This document shows, piece after piece, positions 36,065 through 44,444 of a DNA stretch of 64,000 nucleotides. The stretch is from NCBI RefSeq assembly GCF_025464955.1, contig NZ_JAODNM010000072.1, positions 1-64,000 on the forward strand, read 5' to 3'. A program made the translations under genes and the position numbers. The notes beneath the pieces were generated by a model. That model made no database searches. It was not told the DNA's origin and was given only the letters and a program-made list of their open reading frames with translations. Source of the stretch: Amycolatopsis sp. (GTDB taxonomy: Bacteria > Actinomycetota > Actinomycetes > Mycobacteriales > Pseudonocardiaceae). The first letter of the stretch is position 1, and every line of letters begins with the position of its first letter.

Positions 36065-37043
36065 CAGCGCGCAGGTACTTCTTCCGGTAGCCGCCGTTCA
36101 CCATCTCCTCGGTGAACAGCTCCGGCAGCGGCGACCCCGAAACGACGACCGGGATGGCGCTGTCGTAGAGCCGGTCGGCCAGCGCGACGAGCCGCAGCCC
36201 GACGTTCTGGTCGCCGGCCGGCCGCACGTGGCGCAGGTGCACCATCGACACGCCCTCGATCATCCGGCCGTACCGCGAAGGATGCAGCTTCGCGAGATGC
36301 TCGCACAGCGCGTCGAAGTCGTCGAGCGTCGAACCGGGATGGGCTTCGGCGGATGCCTCTAGCTCGTCGTCGCCGACCGGCTCGGGCGCGTCCGGCAGGC
36401 CGCGGTGCCGGAAGTCGGGACCGTCCACCCGGACGACCGAGAATCGGCTCGACAGCGTCTGGATCTCCCGCAGGAAGTCGTCGGCGGCGAACCGGCCCTC
36501 GCCCAGCTTGTCCGGCAAGGTGTTCGACGTCGCGGCGACGAAAACACCGGCGGCCATCAGCTCGCCCAGCAGCCGGGCCACCAGTGTCGTGTCGCCGGGG
36601 TCGTCCAGCTCGAACTCGTCGATCGCCACGAACCGGTGCTCCGAAAGCCGCGCGACCGCTTCGCGGAATCCCAGCGCACCAACGAGGTTGGTCAGTTCAA
36701 CGAACGTCCCATACGCCTTGGGCGACGGCACGCCGTGCCACGTCGACGCGAGCAGGTGGGTCTTGCCGACACCGAATCCGCCGTCGAGGTACAGCCCCAT
36801 CGGTCCGGTTTGGACCTGCTCGCCGCCGAACAGCGAGCGCAGCTTCGACTTCTTCGCGGGCTTGACCGCGACCCGTTCGACGAACGCCGAGCAGTCCGTG
36901 ACGGCGGCGGCCTGGCTCGGCTCGTCCGGGTCCGGAACGTAGGTCGAGAACCGCACGGCGTCGAACCGCGGCGGCGGCACGAGGGCCGCGATCAGTTCCT
37001 CGGCGCCGATTTCGGGGAACCGATCGATGAGCTGTGCGGGCAT
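36015..37043 (-). CDS. zapE: AFG1/ZapE-like ATPase
   Basis: 342-residue P-loop ATPase. Walker A GLYLDGGFGVGKTHLLAS (about 83-100), Walker B HRFVAIDEFELDDPGD (about 135), ATSNTLPDKLGEGRF sensor, and the C-terminal RYGRMIEGVSMVHLRHV block define the AFG1 family; ZapE is linked to cell division in Gram-negatives. Divergent from the ribD-like gene with about 90 bases between, the same arrangement recalled for Rv2670c/Rv2671. Confidence 0.88.
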   Translation of the reverse strand: MPAQLIDRFPEIGAEELIAALVPPPRFDAVRFSTYVPDPDEPSQAAAVTDCSAFVERVAVKPAKKSKLRSLFGGEQVQTGPMGLYLDGGFGVGKTHLLASTWHGVPSPKAYGTFVELTNLVGALGFREAVARLSEHRFVAIDEFELDDPGDTTLVARLLGELMAAGVFVAATSNTLPDKLGEGRFAADDFLREIQTLSSRFSVVRVDGPDFRHRGLPDAPEPVGDDELEASAEAHPGSTLDDFDALCEHLAKLHPSRYGRMIEGVSMVHLRHVRPAGDQNVGLRLVALADRLYDSAIPVVVSGSPLPELFTEEMVNGGYRKKYLRAVSRLTALARDAATTTP

Positions 37044-37141
37044 GGGCCGAGCGTAGACGGGGAGTCACCTGCGACGACCACCACCGGGCAACGCCTATCC
37101 CCCGGTCGGGGGCGGTTTGGCTGCGTGCTGGGATAGTGCGT

Positions 37142-37906
37142 GTGCAGAGTCTGTGGCCAACACCACCAGCAGGCGGCAGCGCCGAAACCGTGAGCGACGC
37201 CGACCTCGAACGGATCTACGGCTATCCAGAGACCCTCACCGGTTCTTGGGTCCAGGTCAACTTCACCTGTTCCGTCGACGGCGCGGTCGCCATCGACGGG
37301 GTGTCCGACGGCCTGTCCCACCCGGCCGACAAGCGCATTTTCCTGATGGGCCGCGACCTCGCCGACGTCGTCCTGGTCGGCGCGGGCACCGCCATCGCCG
37401 AGGACTACCGCGGCGCCCGCTCCAGTGGCGAACGGGCCGAGCGGCGCGCGCGCCACAACCTCGCGCCCGTCTCGCCGATCGCGGTGGTGACCGGCAGCGC
37501 GTCGATCGCGCCGGATTCGAGCCTGCTGACCGACACCGCCGTCCCGCCGATCATCATCACCACCGAGGCCGCACCCGCCGAACGCCGCGCGAAGCTCGCC
37601 GACGCCGGCGCCGAAGTGCTCATCGTCGGCGATGAGAAGGTGGACCTGCGGGCCGCGCTGGCTGAGCTGGCACGCCGCGGGCTGCACCGGATCGACTGCG
37701 AGGGCGGCCCCAGCCTGTTCGGCCAGTTGATCGCCGAGGACCTCGTCGACCAGCTGTGCCTGACCATCGCGCCGCTGCTTGCCGGCGCCGGCGCCGGCCG
37801 GATCGCCGGCGGCGAGCTGCCGAGTGCCGCGCGAAAGCTGGAACTCGCTTCGATGCTGCACGAGGAGGGTTTCTCGATGCTGCGGTACCGCCGGAGCACA
37901 GGCTGA
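37142..37906 (+). CDS. RibD C-terminal-like pyrimidine/dihydrofolate reductase (Rv2671 type)
   Basis: 254 residues of the RibD reductase fold: WVQVNFTCSVDGAVAIDGVSDGLSHPADKRIF, DLADVVLVGAGTAIAEDYRG, LAPVSPIAVVTGSASI, IDCEGGPSLFGQLIAEDLVDQLCLTIAPLLAGAG. It binds NADPH and a pteridine/pyrimidine; the mycobacterial relative is reported to have dihydrofolate reductase-like activity. Starts at GTG 37136 and 37142 are equally possible. The stop shares TGATG with the sigma-factor start, so it begins the downstream operon. Confidence 0.86.
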   Translation: MQSLWPTPPAGGSAETVSDADLERIYGYPETLTGSWVQVNFTCSVDGAVAIDGVSDGLSHPADKRIFLMGRDLADVVLVGAGTAIAEDYRGARSSGERAERRARHNLAPVSPIAVVTGSASIAPDSSLLTDTAVPPIIITTEAAPAERRAKLADAGAEVLIVGDEKVDLRAALAELARRGLHRIDCEGGPSLFGQLIAEDLVDQLCLTIAPLLAGAGAGRIAGGELPSAARKLELASMLHEEGFSMLRYRRSTG

Positions 37907-38496
37907 TGGACGCGGCCGACGAGAAAGCTGACGAGAAACTCGTCGCCAGCGCGGTCCAGGGCGATCACGGCGCGTTCGACACGCTGGTCCGGGCGCACAC
38001 GCCCAGGATGTACCGGGTCGCGCTGCGGATCACCGGGTCCGCGGCGGAAGCGGAGGACGTCGTACAGGAAGCGTGGATCTCGGCGTGGCGTGCCCTGCCG
38101 TTGTTCCGCCATGAGTCCGCGGTGTCCACCTGGCTGTACCGCGTCGTCACCAACAGCGCGCTCGCCAGTGTCCGGCGCCGCCGTCCCACCGTGTCACTGG
38201 ACGCGGCCTTGCACGCCGAGCAACGCGGCGACGGCCCACTCCTCGGCTCCGGGGTCCTCGCCGACTCGCGCTCGAACCCCGAAGGCCAGGTGGTGCGGGC
38301 TGAGCAGATCGACGCCGTACTCGCCGCCATCGCCGAACTCGACCTCCCCCAGCGGGTCCCGCTGGTGCTGCGGGAGCTGGAAGGCCTCAGCTACGAGGAG
38401 GTCGCCGAGGTGCTCGAGGTCAGCGTGCCCGCCTTGCGCTCGCGACTGCACCGGGCCAGGGTGGCGTTGCTCGCGAAACTCAGGGAGCAGCGATGA
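37906..38496 (+). CDS. ECF RNA polymerase sigma factor
   Basis: 196 residues. Region 2 is AFDTLVRAHTPRMYRVALRITGSAAEAEDVVQEAWISAWRALPLF (about 25-70) and region 4 is LDLPQRVPLVLRELEGLSYEEVAEVLEVSVPALRSRLHRARVALL (about 143-190). An acidic N-terminal stretch (DEKADEKL) precedes it. The next gene starts within its stop (ATGA) but is an Asp23-like protein and not an ordinary zinc-finger anti-sigma factor. It probably directs transcription of the following envelope-protein operon; this is inference. Confidence 0.92.
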   Translation: MDAADEKADEKLVASAVQGDHGAFDTLVRAHTPRMYRVALRITGSAAEAEDVVQEAWISAWRALPLFRHESAVSTWLYRVVTNSALASVRRRRPTVSLDAALHAEQRGDGPLLGSGVLADSRSNPEGQVVRAEQIDAVLAAIAELDLPQRVPLVLRELEGLSYEEVAEVLEVSVPALRSRLHRARVALLAKLREQR

Positions 38497-38942
38497 GCAC
38501 GAGGGACGACGGGCCCGCCGGCGATCCGCGGCAGGACCCGCAATGGGACTTGGTCCGCGCCGCGGCCCGCGCCACCGTGCCCACCCCGCCCGGTCTCATC
38601 GCGCGCGTGCTGCGGTCGATCGGCGGCGTCCGCGGGACGACGTCAGCGAAACCCCTTGAATTCGAGGTGGACGGCGACCGGGTGCGCGTCGACGAGCGGG
38701 TCGTGGTGCTGCTGGCACGCCGCCTCGGCGCGGACCTCGGCCGGGAAATCGGCGGCGTACATCTGTCCGCCGTCGCGCTCGAGGACATCGGCCTGCAGGT
38801 GCTGATCACGGTCGGCTACGGCGTCGTCGCCGACAAGGCGGCCGCCCTGCTGAGCACGCGCCTTCGGGCCGCGCTGACCAAGCAACTCGGCGAGCCGGCC
38901 CCGCCGGTCCACGTGCACGTCGTCGATGTCCACCCCGGCTGA
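38493..38942 (+). CDS. Asp23-like small protein in the anti-sigma position
   Basis: 149 residues. After a charged, Pro-rich N-terminus and a helix (WDLVRAAARATVP...ARVLRSIGG), the segment VDERVVVLLARRLGADLGREIGGVHLSAVALEDIGLQVLITVGYGVVADKAAALLSTRLRAALTKQLG...VHVHVVDVHPG repeats the beta-alpha-beta pattern of Asp23/Gls24 proteins. It has no transmembrane helix and no HxxxCxxC zinc motif. Because its ATG overlaps the sigma stop, a modulating role on the sigma factor is plausible but unproven. Confidence 0.7.
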   Translation: MSTRDDGPAGDPRQDPQWDLVRAAARATVPTPPGLIARVLRSIGGVRGTTSAKPLEFEVDGDRVRVDERVVVLLARRLGADLGREIGGVHLSAVALEDIGLQVLITVGYGVVADKAAALLSTRLRAALTKQLGEPAPPVHVHVVDVHPG

Positions 38943-39084
38943 TACACCCGATCGGGCGATAGTGCGCAACGCCGGACCGAGGGGCGGCATCGTGACCAGT
39001 GAGACCCTGGCAGAGTTGCCGGACAGCGTGGCCAACCAGCGTCGCCACCCAGAGTCCGCCCAGCGCTACGGAGGAGTACGCCCC

Positions 39085-39522
39085 ATGACGCAGCCGAGCA
39101 CGAGCCGGCCCGATTCGATCGCGGCGCTGAACGAGGAGACGACGGCCGGCAGGACGACCATCTCCTCGATGGTGGTGCAGAAGGTCGCCGGGCTGGCCGC
39201 GCGGGAGGTCTCTGGCGTCTACACCCTCGGCGGCGGGGTGTCGCGCGCGTTCGGCGCGATCAAGGAACGCATCCCCGGCTCCGGCACGGTCACCACCTCC
39301 GGGGTCTCGGTGGAGGTCGGCGAAAAGCAGGCCGCGGTGGATCTCGATCTGGTGGTCGAGTACGGCGCGCGCATCGTGGATGTCGCGCGGGCCGTGCGGC
39401 GCAACGTGATCGCGATCGTCGAGCAGATCACCGGGCTCGAGGTGATCGAGGTGAACATCGCGGTCAACGATGTCCATCTGCCCGACGACGACGGCGAGCT
39501 CGAAAACTCCCGCGTCGAGTGA
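39085..39522 (+). CDS. Asp23/Gls24 family envelope stress protein (1)
   Basis: 145 residues: TTISSMVVQKVAGLAAREVSGVYTLGGG, SGVSVEVGEKQAAVDLDLVVEYGARIVDVARAVRRNVIAIVEQITGLEVIEVNIAVNDVHLP is the full Asp23 domain. In Firmicutes such proteins attach to the membrane through AmaP. ATG 39085 has GGAGGAG eight bases upstream; an ORF extension to 38926 overlaps the previous gene and is unlikely. A 142-base gap precedes it and may contain a promoter. Confidence 0.92.
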   Translation: MTQPSTSRPDSIAALNEETTAGRTTISSMVVQKVAGLAAREVSGVYTLGGGVSRAFGAIKERIPGSGTVTTSGVSVEVGEKQAAVDLDLVVEYGARIVDVARAVRRNVIAIVEQITGLEVIEVNIAVNDVHLPDDDGELENSRVE

Positions 39523-39580
39523 TCACCGTGGCAGTCGTGGAGAAAACCCGGCAGGCACTGGACTTATCCGAGGAGAGACG

Positions 39581-39763
39581 ATGAACGCAACGCAGACCGG
39601 CGTACTCGGCGGGCTCATTCTCGGCTTGGCCGCGACACAGGGCTTCACCGCTTTCCTGGTCACCCTCGCGGTCGGGGTGATCGGGCTGGTAGTCGGCCGG
39701 GTGGTCGACGGGCAGCTCGACCTGAGCGACTTGTTCGGCCGCGGCAAGGACAGCGACCGGTGA
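39581..39763 (+). CDS. Small membrane protein (DUF2273-like)
   Basis: 60 residues with two hydrophobic segments (TGVLGGLILGLAATQG and FLVTLAVGVIGLVVGRVVDG) and a charged C-terminus DLFGRGKDSDR. DUF2273-like small proteins accompany Asp23 genes. ATG 39581 follows GAGGAGAG with correct spacing. Its stop overlaps the GTG of the next gene. Confidence 0.85.
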   Translation: MNATQTGVLGGLILGLAATQGFTAFLVTLAVGVIGLVVGRVVDGQLDLSDLFGRGKDSDR

Positions 39764-40122
39764 GCACGCCGGCACTGCCCGAGCCCGAGGAGCGCGGCAC
39801 GCTCAGTATCGACCATGCCGTCGTGCGCAAGGTGGCCCAGCGAGCCGCGGACCAGATCGCGGGCACCGCGAAGGTCGAGCGCCGCGTCGCCGGGGTCGCG
39901 GTCGGCAGCCAGGGCGCCAGCGCGCGGGTTTCTGGCCGCGACAACGATGTCGACCTGCGTCTCGACGTCGCGCTGCACTACCCGGCGCCGGTGCGCGAGG
40001 TCGTCGGGACGGTGCGCGCGGCGGTCACCGAAGAGGTCGAGCACATCACTTCGTACACCGTCCGCTCGCTCGCGGTGACGGTGTCCGCGCTCGTGCCCGA
40101 TGTGCCACCACGCGTGCGATAG
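39760..40122 (+). CDS. Asp23/Gls24 family protein (2)
   Basis: 120 residues: ERGTLSIDHAVVRKVAQRAADQIAGTAKVERRVAGVAVG followed by VDLRLDVALHYPAPVREVVGTVRAAVTEEVEHITSYTVRSLAVTVSALVP gives the Asp23 pattern. Second full paralogue in the operon. GTG 39760 overlaps the previous stop by 4 bases. Confidence 0.88.
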   Translation: MSTPALPEPEERGTLSIDHAVVRKVAQRAADQIAGTAKVERRVAGVAVGSQGASARVSGRDNDVDLRLDVALHYPAPVREVVGTVRAAVTEEVEHITSYTVRSLAVTVSALVPDVPPRVR

Positions 40123-40131
40123 GGGAACACA

Positions 40132-40677
40132 GTGCGCTTGTTCGTCCGTCTGCTTTCGACGCTGCTCGCCTTGGCCGCGGCGGCCGCCGGTGCCCTGCTC
40201 GTGCTCGAAGTCGGCTGGTACTGGGCGCGGCCGGCCCAAGCCAGGGAGTCCGGGCTGGTGGTGCCGTGGCCGGCGTGGCGCGATCAGCTCGGCGCGGTCG
40301 GCTGGGACTCGTTCGCGGTCCGCCTGATCGCGGGGATCGCCGCCGCCGCCGGGCTGGTCCTGGTGGTCCTCGCCGCCGTCGCGGGCAGCCGGGCCGTGCG
40401 GCTGACGGACCCGGCGGACGAAGTCAGCGTCACGACGTCGCCGCGTTCGCTGGCCAGGATGGTCGGGCAGGCCGTCCGCTCGCAGGACAACGTCACGAGC
40501 GCGTCGGTCACAGCCAGCGCGAAGCGGGTCCGAGTACGCGCGACAAGCCGTCTGGAGAGCGAAGGCGAGTTACGTCCGCGTCTCAGCGCCGTGGTCACGG
40601 AGTTGCTCAGCGAAGTACCGCTGGTCAGGCAGCCGAAAGTCTCCGTCGTCGTCGACTCCCCGAAGGACCGCGGATGA
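40132..40677 (+). CDS. DUF6286 family membrane protein
   Basis: 181 residues with two transmembrane helices (about 5-26 and 62-84, LIAGIAAAAGLVLVVLAAVAG) and a C-terminal domain (VSVTTSPRSLARMVGQAVRSQDNV...VRVRATSRL...VPLVRQPKVSVVVD) with an Asp23/AmaP-like strand-helix-strand order. Starts at GTG 40132; stop overlaps the next ATG. It is a likely membrane partner of the Asp23 proteins. Confidence 0.82.
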   Translation: MRLFVRLLSTLLALAAAAAGALLVLEVGWYWARPAQARESGLVVPWPAWRDQLGAVGWDSFAVRLIAGIAAAAGLVLVVLAAVAGSRAVRLTDPADEVSVTTSPRSLARMVGQAVRSQDNVTSASVTASAKRVRVRATSRLESEGELRPRLSAVVTELLSEVPLVRQPKVSVVVDSPKDRG

Positions 40678-41276
40678 GCCGCCGCTCCACCTCTGCCAAG
40701 GCACTCGGCCGGTCCTATGGCACCGAGCGGGCGTTGACGTTCTCGGTCGGCCTGCTCGCGGTGCTCGTCTGCGCGGTGGTGTTCGGTGTCAGCTTCGGCC
40801 TGTTCGGCCGGTACCGGGCGCAGCGATCCGTGCTTGACCCGATGGCGCTCACCTGGCTCTGGCGGCATCCCACGCTGACCCAGTGCCTCGGCCTCGCCGT
40901 CGGAGTCGTGCTGCTGGTCGGCGGGCTGTGGTGGTTCTTCCGGTCACTGCGGCCGGAGGGACGCCCCGACCTGGAGCTCGACCGGACGCCCGATACCGCG
41001 CTGACGGTCACCGCCGCGGCGATCGCGGGCGCCGTGCAGGTCGACGCGGAGACCGTCGAGGGGGTCAGCCGGGCACGCGCCCGCGCGGTCGGCGACGTCG
41101 ACAACCCGGCGCTTCGGCTCACGCTGTGGCTGTTCGCCGGCACGGACGTCAAGAAGGTGTGGGAGGAGCTCGACACGCGGGTCCTGGCCAGGGCGCGCGA
41201 GTCACTCGGCATCGACGTCCTGCCGACCGCCGTGCACCTCGAACTGGACACCGGAACCCGCAGCCGCGTCGTCTGA
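40674..41276 (+). CDS. AmaP-like alkaline shock membrane anchor protein
   Basis: 200 residues with two transmembrane segments (about 20-43 and 68-90) and a C-terminal domain (LTVTAAAIAGAVQVDAETVEGVSRARARAVGD...LRLTLWLFAGTDVKKVWEELDTRVLARARESLGIDVLPTAVHLEL) resembling AmaP, the anchor for Asp23. It closes the operon that starts with the reductase and ECF sigma genes. Confidence 0.82.
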   Translation: MSRRSTSAKALGRSYGTERALTFSVGLLAVLVCAVVFGVSFGLFGRYRAQRSVLDPMALTWLWRHPTLTQCLGLAVGVVLLVGGLWWFFRSLRPEGRPDLELDRTPDTALTVTAAAIAGAVQVDAETVEGVSRARARAVGDVDNPALRLTLWLFAGTDVKKVWEELDTRVLARARESLGIDVLPTAVHLELDTGTRSRVV

Positions 41277-41287
41277 TCTGAGGCAGA

Positions 41288-42367
41288 ATGTCGGCCATGC
41301 CGCTGAAGCCGCCGATCAAGCCGATGCTCGCGCGTCCCGCGAAGGCGATCCCCGACTCGGGCGGGTTGCTGTTCGAGCCGAAGTGGGACGGCTTCCGCTG
41401 CCTGGTCTTCCGCGACAGCGACGAGCTGACGTTGCAGTCCCGTTCCGGCAAACCGCTCAACCGGTACTTCCCGGAGGTGCTCGAGCGGCTCGGGGCGACG
41501 TTGCCGGACAAGGTCGTGCTCGACGGCGAACTCGTCGTCGCCCGCGACGGACGGCTGGACTTCGACGCGCTGACCGAGCGCATTCATCCGGCCGAAAGCC
41601 GCGTGAAGCTGCTCGCCGAGCAGACACCCGCGGCCTATGTCGCGTTCGACCTGCTGGCACTCGGCGATGAGTCCTTTGTGGATGAACCGACCTCGGAACG
41701 CCGCGGCCGCTTGGAGAAACTCGCCGTCGAGGGCGTGCACCTGACCCCGGCGACCACGGATCCTCAACTGGCCAGGAAGTGGTTCGAACTCTTCGAAGGT
41801 GCTGGGCTCGACGGCGTCATCGGCAAACCGCTCGACGCCGCGTACTCCCCCGGCAAGCGCACGATGTTCAAATACAAGCACTCCCGGACCGCGGACTGCG
41901 TGCTCGCCGGACTGCGCTGGCACGTCGACGGCGAGCCCGGCGAAGCGGTCGGGTCGTTCCTGCTCGGGCTGTACGACGACGCCGGGATCCTGCACCACGT
42001 CGGCGTGGTCGGCTCGTTCTCCGTCGCCCGGCGGCGTGAACTCGCCGAGGAACTCGCGCCGCTGATCACCGACGGGGAGCACCCATGGCTCGGCGACGCG
42101 ACCATCGAAGGCCAGCGTCTGCCCGGCGGGATCACGAGGTGGCGGGCGGGCGAGCATCCTTGGGTCCCGCTGCGGCCCGAGCGCGTCGTCGAGGTCGGCT
42201 ATGAGCACACCGAAGGCGGTCAGCCATCGAGGTTCAGGCACACCGCGCAGTTCAGCCGGTGGCGCCCGGACCGTGAACCGTCCTCCTGCGACTACGGTCA
42301 ATTGGAGGAGCCGGCCCGGTACGACCTCGATGCCGTGTTCCGCGGCGAAGTCCGGCGTACCCGCTAA
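41288..42367 (+). CDS. ligC: ATP-dependent DNA ligase (LigC type)
   Basis: 359 residues, about the size of the minimal mycobacterial LigC. The nucleotidyltransferase domain has motif I FEPKWDGFRCL (AMP-Lys about 33), LDGELVV (motif III region), AYVAFDLLA, GLDGVIGKPLDAAYSPGKRTMFKYKH (motifs IV-V), and a C-terminal OB fold ending RWRPDREPSSCDYGQLEEPARYDL. It seals nicks with ATP. ATG 41288 or 41297 may be the start. It carries no polymerase or nuclease domain; a LigD-type polymerase is encoded at 52-53 kb. Confidence 0.92.
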   Translation: MSAMPLKPPIKPMLARPAKAIPDSGGLLFEPKWDGFRCLVFRDSDELTLQSRSGKPLNRYFPEVLERLGATLPDKVVLDGELVVARDGRLDFDALTERIHPAESRVKLLAEQTPAAYVAFDLLALGDESFVDEPTSERRGRLEKLAVEGVHLTPATTDPQLARKWFELFEGAGLDGVIGKPLDAAYSPGKRTMFKYKHSRTADCVLAGLRWHVDGEPGEAVGSFLLGLYDDAGILHHVGVVGSFSVARRRELAEELAPLITDGEHPWLGDATIEGQRLPGGITRWRAGEHPWVPLRPERVVEVGYEHTEGGQPSRFRHTAQFSRWRPDREPSSCDYGQLEEPARYDLDAVFRGEVRRTR

Positions 42368-42434
42368 CGCGACCCCCACACCAGACGTGCGAGGCTCACT
42401 CGGACTGCCCCAGGAAGTGAGTGAGGACCCGCCC

Positions 42435-44033
42435 GTGCGCCGCCGTGGTTTCGCCAGCAGCCCCAGAGCGCATCTCAGCCGGAGCACGCGGCTCGCGCTG
42501 GCCACCACCCTCGCGGCGGCCGCTCTCGCGGGCTGCACGGCCGGACCGTCGACGCGGCCCGAGGTGATCGTCAACGACGGCACTGGAGCCCACCAGTCGA
42601 GTCAGGCGCCGCCCCCGCCGCCGGCTGTCCCGCTCCCCGCGCTGACCCCGCCGCAGTCGCCGAGCATCAGGTGGAGCGACTGCACGCAGGACACGCGCGA
42701 CAGGCTCGGCCAGCCGGGTGTGCCGGACAACCTGGCGTTCTCGTGCGGCAAGGTCAACAGCACGCTGGACTCCCCGGACCTGCCGAACCGCGGCCTGGCC
42801 CGGATCGCCGTGCTCAAGGTCGGGACCGGCCCGATCCCGCTGGTGGTGGTCAACGACATCGCCGGCGACCCCGGCACGCTGTACGCCGCCCGCCTCGCCG
42901 CGGTCGCGCCGCCGGCGCTGCTGCAGAAGTTCTCGCTGATCGGCGTCGACCGCCGCGGCACCGGGCAGTCGATGCCCATGATGTGTGTGCCCGCCGGCGT
43001 CCGCCAGGACCTGCTGGACCAGGACCCGGCGTCCGGCGACCTCGACGGCATCCTGCAGGCCGCGCGCCGTGCCGGCCAGCAGTGCGCGATCGACCTCGAC
43101 ACCGCCACCACCGCGCTCGACAGCTGGCGGACCGCTGCCGACCTCGACCAGGTGCGCCAGCAGCTGGGGATGACCAAGCTCAACGCGTTCGGGCACGGTG
43201 ACGGCTCGAAAGTGCTCAGCGAATACGCCGTCCGGTACCCGGGCCAGGTCGGCCGGTTCGCGCTCGACGGCGTGCCCGACCCGAGCACGGACGCCGCTGC
43301 GGTCCTCGACAGCGTCGCGGCCGGTCTGCAGGCGACGGTGACGGCGTTCGGCCAGGACTGCGCGCAGCGCGGGTGCGCACTCGGCGCGGACGCGGGCACC
43401 GCGATCGGCGCGCTGGTCACGAAGGTCCGCGCGACCCCGTTGATCACGCAGGACGGTAGTTCGGCCGGTCCCGGACTGACGCTGTCCGCGATCAGCGCCG
43501 GGCTCGCGCAACGCGCCCGCTGGCCGGAACTGGCGGACGCGATCAGCGCCGCGGTGGCCGGTGACTTCACCAAGCTCGAGGTGTTCTCCGACCCGCTGAG
43601 CCAGGAGACGCGGCTCAACCCGTCCCGGCTCGACGCGACGATTGCCACCAAGTGCAACGACTCCGCGACGCGCATGCCCGCCGACCAGATCACCAAGGTC
43701 ATCCAGACGCTGCGGCAGAAGTACCCGCTGTTCGGCGACTTCACCGCGCGTCAGCTCGCGTGGTGCCTGCCGTGGCAGGGACGCTCGGAGCCGTTGCCGG
43801 CGGCCGGTGCGCCCGGCGCGCCGCCGATCCTCGTCGCGAGCACGGTCGTCGACCCGGTGACCCCCGGCGACGGCACGTCGAAGGCCGCCGACCAGATGCC
43901 GAGCGCGGTGCAGATCAGCTGGCAGGGCGCCGGTCACGGGGCTTTCGGCAACTCGACCTGCGCGACCGACGCCATCAGCTCGTTCCTCGTCGACGGCACC
44001 GTCCCCCGAGACGGCACCCTCTGCCCGGCTTGA
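42435..44033 (+). CDS. Lipoprotein with tripeptidyl-aminopeptidase-like alpha/beta hydrolase fold
   Basis: 532 residues with a basic N-terminus, hydrophobic stretch and lipobox LAGC (Cys about 35), so exported and lipid-anchored. The hydrolase core shows VDRRGTGQSMPM (oxyanion loop), a nucleophile-elbow region AFGHGDGSKVLSEYAVRYPGQVGRFALDGVPDPS, STVVDPVTP (acid) and GHGAFGN (His). The usual GxSxG is GHGDG: Ser is replaced by Gly, so peptidase activity is doubtful. GTG 42435 has GAGGA nine bases upstream; GTG 42417 is an alternative. Relatives include Hip1/Rv2672-type mycobacterial proteases. Confidence 0.85.
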   Translation: MRRRGFASSPRAHLSRSTRLALATTLAAAALAGCTAGPSTRPEVIVNDGTGAHQSSQAPPPPPAVPLPALTPPQSPSIRWSDCTQDTRDRLGQPGVPDNLAFSCGKVNSTLDSPDLPNRGLARIAVLKVGTGPIPLVVVNDIAGDPGTLYAARLAAVAPPALLQKFSLIGVDRRGTGQSMPMMCVPAGVRQDLLDQDPASGDLDGILQAARRAGQQCAIDLDTATTALDSWRTAADLDQVRQQLGMTKLNAFGHGDGSKVLSEYAVRYPGQVGRFALDGVPDPSTDAAAVLDSVAAGLQATVTAFGQDCAQRGCALGADAGTAIGALVTKVRATPLITQDGSSAGPGLTLSAISAGLAQRARWPELADAISAAVAGDFTKLEVFSDPLSQETRLNPSRLDATIATKCNDSATRMPADQITKVIQTLRQKYPLFGDFTARQLAWCLPWQGRSEPLPAAGAPGAPPILVASTVVDPVTPGDGTSKAADQMPSAVQISWQGAGHGAFGNSTCATDAISSFLVDGTVPRDGTLCPA

Positions 44034-44048
44034 GCCGGCTTCATTCGA

Positions 44049-44095
44049 CTCAGGGGACCCCTGGTACGAATGGTTCGTGCCAGGGGTCCCCTGAG
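44049..44095. terminator. Very strong hairpin between convergent genes
   Basis: 22-base arms (44049-44070 and 44074-44095) with a 3-base loop TGG; the only imperfection becomes a G-U pair in RNA. The arms begin CTCAGGGGACCCCTGG. It lies 15 bases after the lipoprotein stop and 17 bases from the end of the convergent DUF2630 gene, so it could end both transcripts. The central TACGAATGGTTCGTG resembles a palindrome at 45088-45102. Confidence 0.7.
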
Positions 44096-44112
44096 CCACT
44101 TGCTGTGGCGCG

Positions 44113-44355
44113 CTACTGGCGGTAAGACTCGACCTGGTTGACGGTCCGGGCCTCGGCCGCGTTCGGGTCCTCGTGGAACTCGGTGCGGGCGCGGCGCTGA
44201 CGCAGCAGGTCCCAGCACTGGTCGAGGCGCTGTTCGAGCTCGCCGAGACGGCCTTGCTCGTCCACGGTCAGTCCTACACCGGTCACCTTGGAACGCAGTT
44301 CGTGCTCCTGGGCAATCAGCTCGTCGATGCGGCTGAGAATCTCGCCGTCGGCCAT
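44113..44355 (-). CDS. DUF2630 family protein
   Basis: 80 residues, predicted all-helical: ILSRIDELIAQEHELRSKVTGVGLTVDEQGRLGELEQRLDQCWDLLRQRRARTEFHEDPN fits DUF2630, small actinobacterial proteins of unknown function. ATG 44355 is preceded by GGAGGAAGA. It is divergent from the thioredoxin gene (89 bases). Confidence 0.87.
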   Translation of the reverse strand: MADGEILSRIDELIAQEHELRSKVTGVGLTVDEQGRLGELEQRLDQCWDLLRQRRARTEFHEDPNAAEARTVNQVESYRQ

Positions 44356-44444
44356 CTTCTTCCTCCTGGTCGTCCCCGCTCCGCGCACGACGCTACGCGC
44401 TGCGGCGGGAATGTGCGCGAGCCCCCGGTTTGTTGTCCCGGAGT

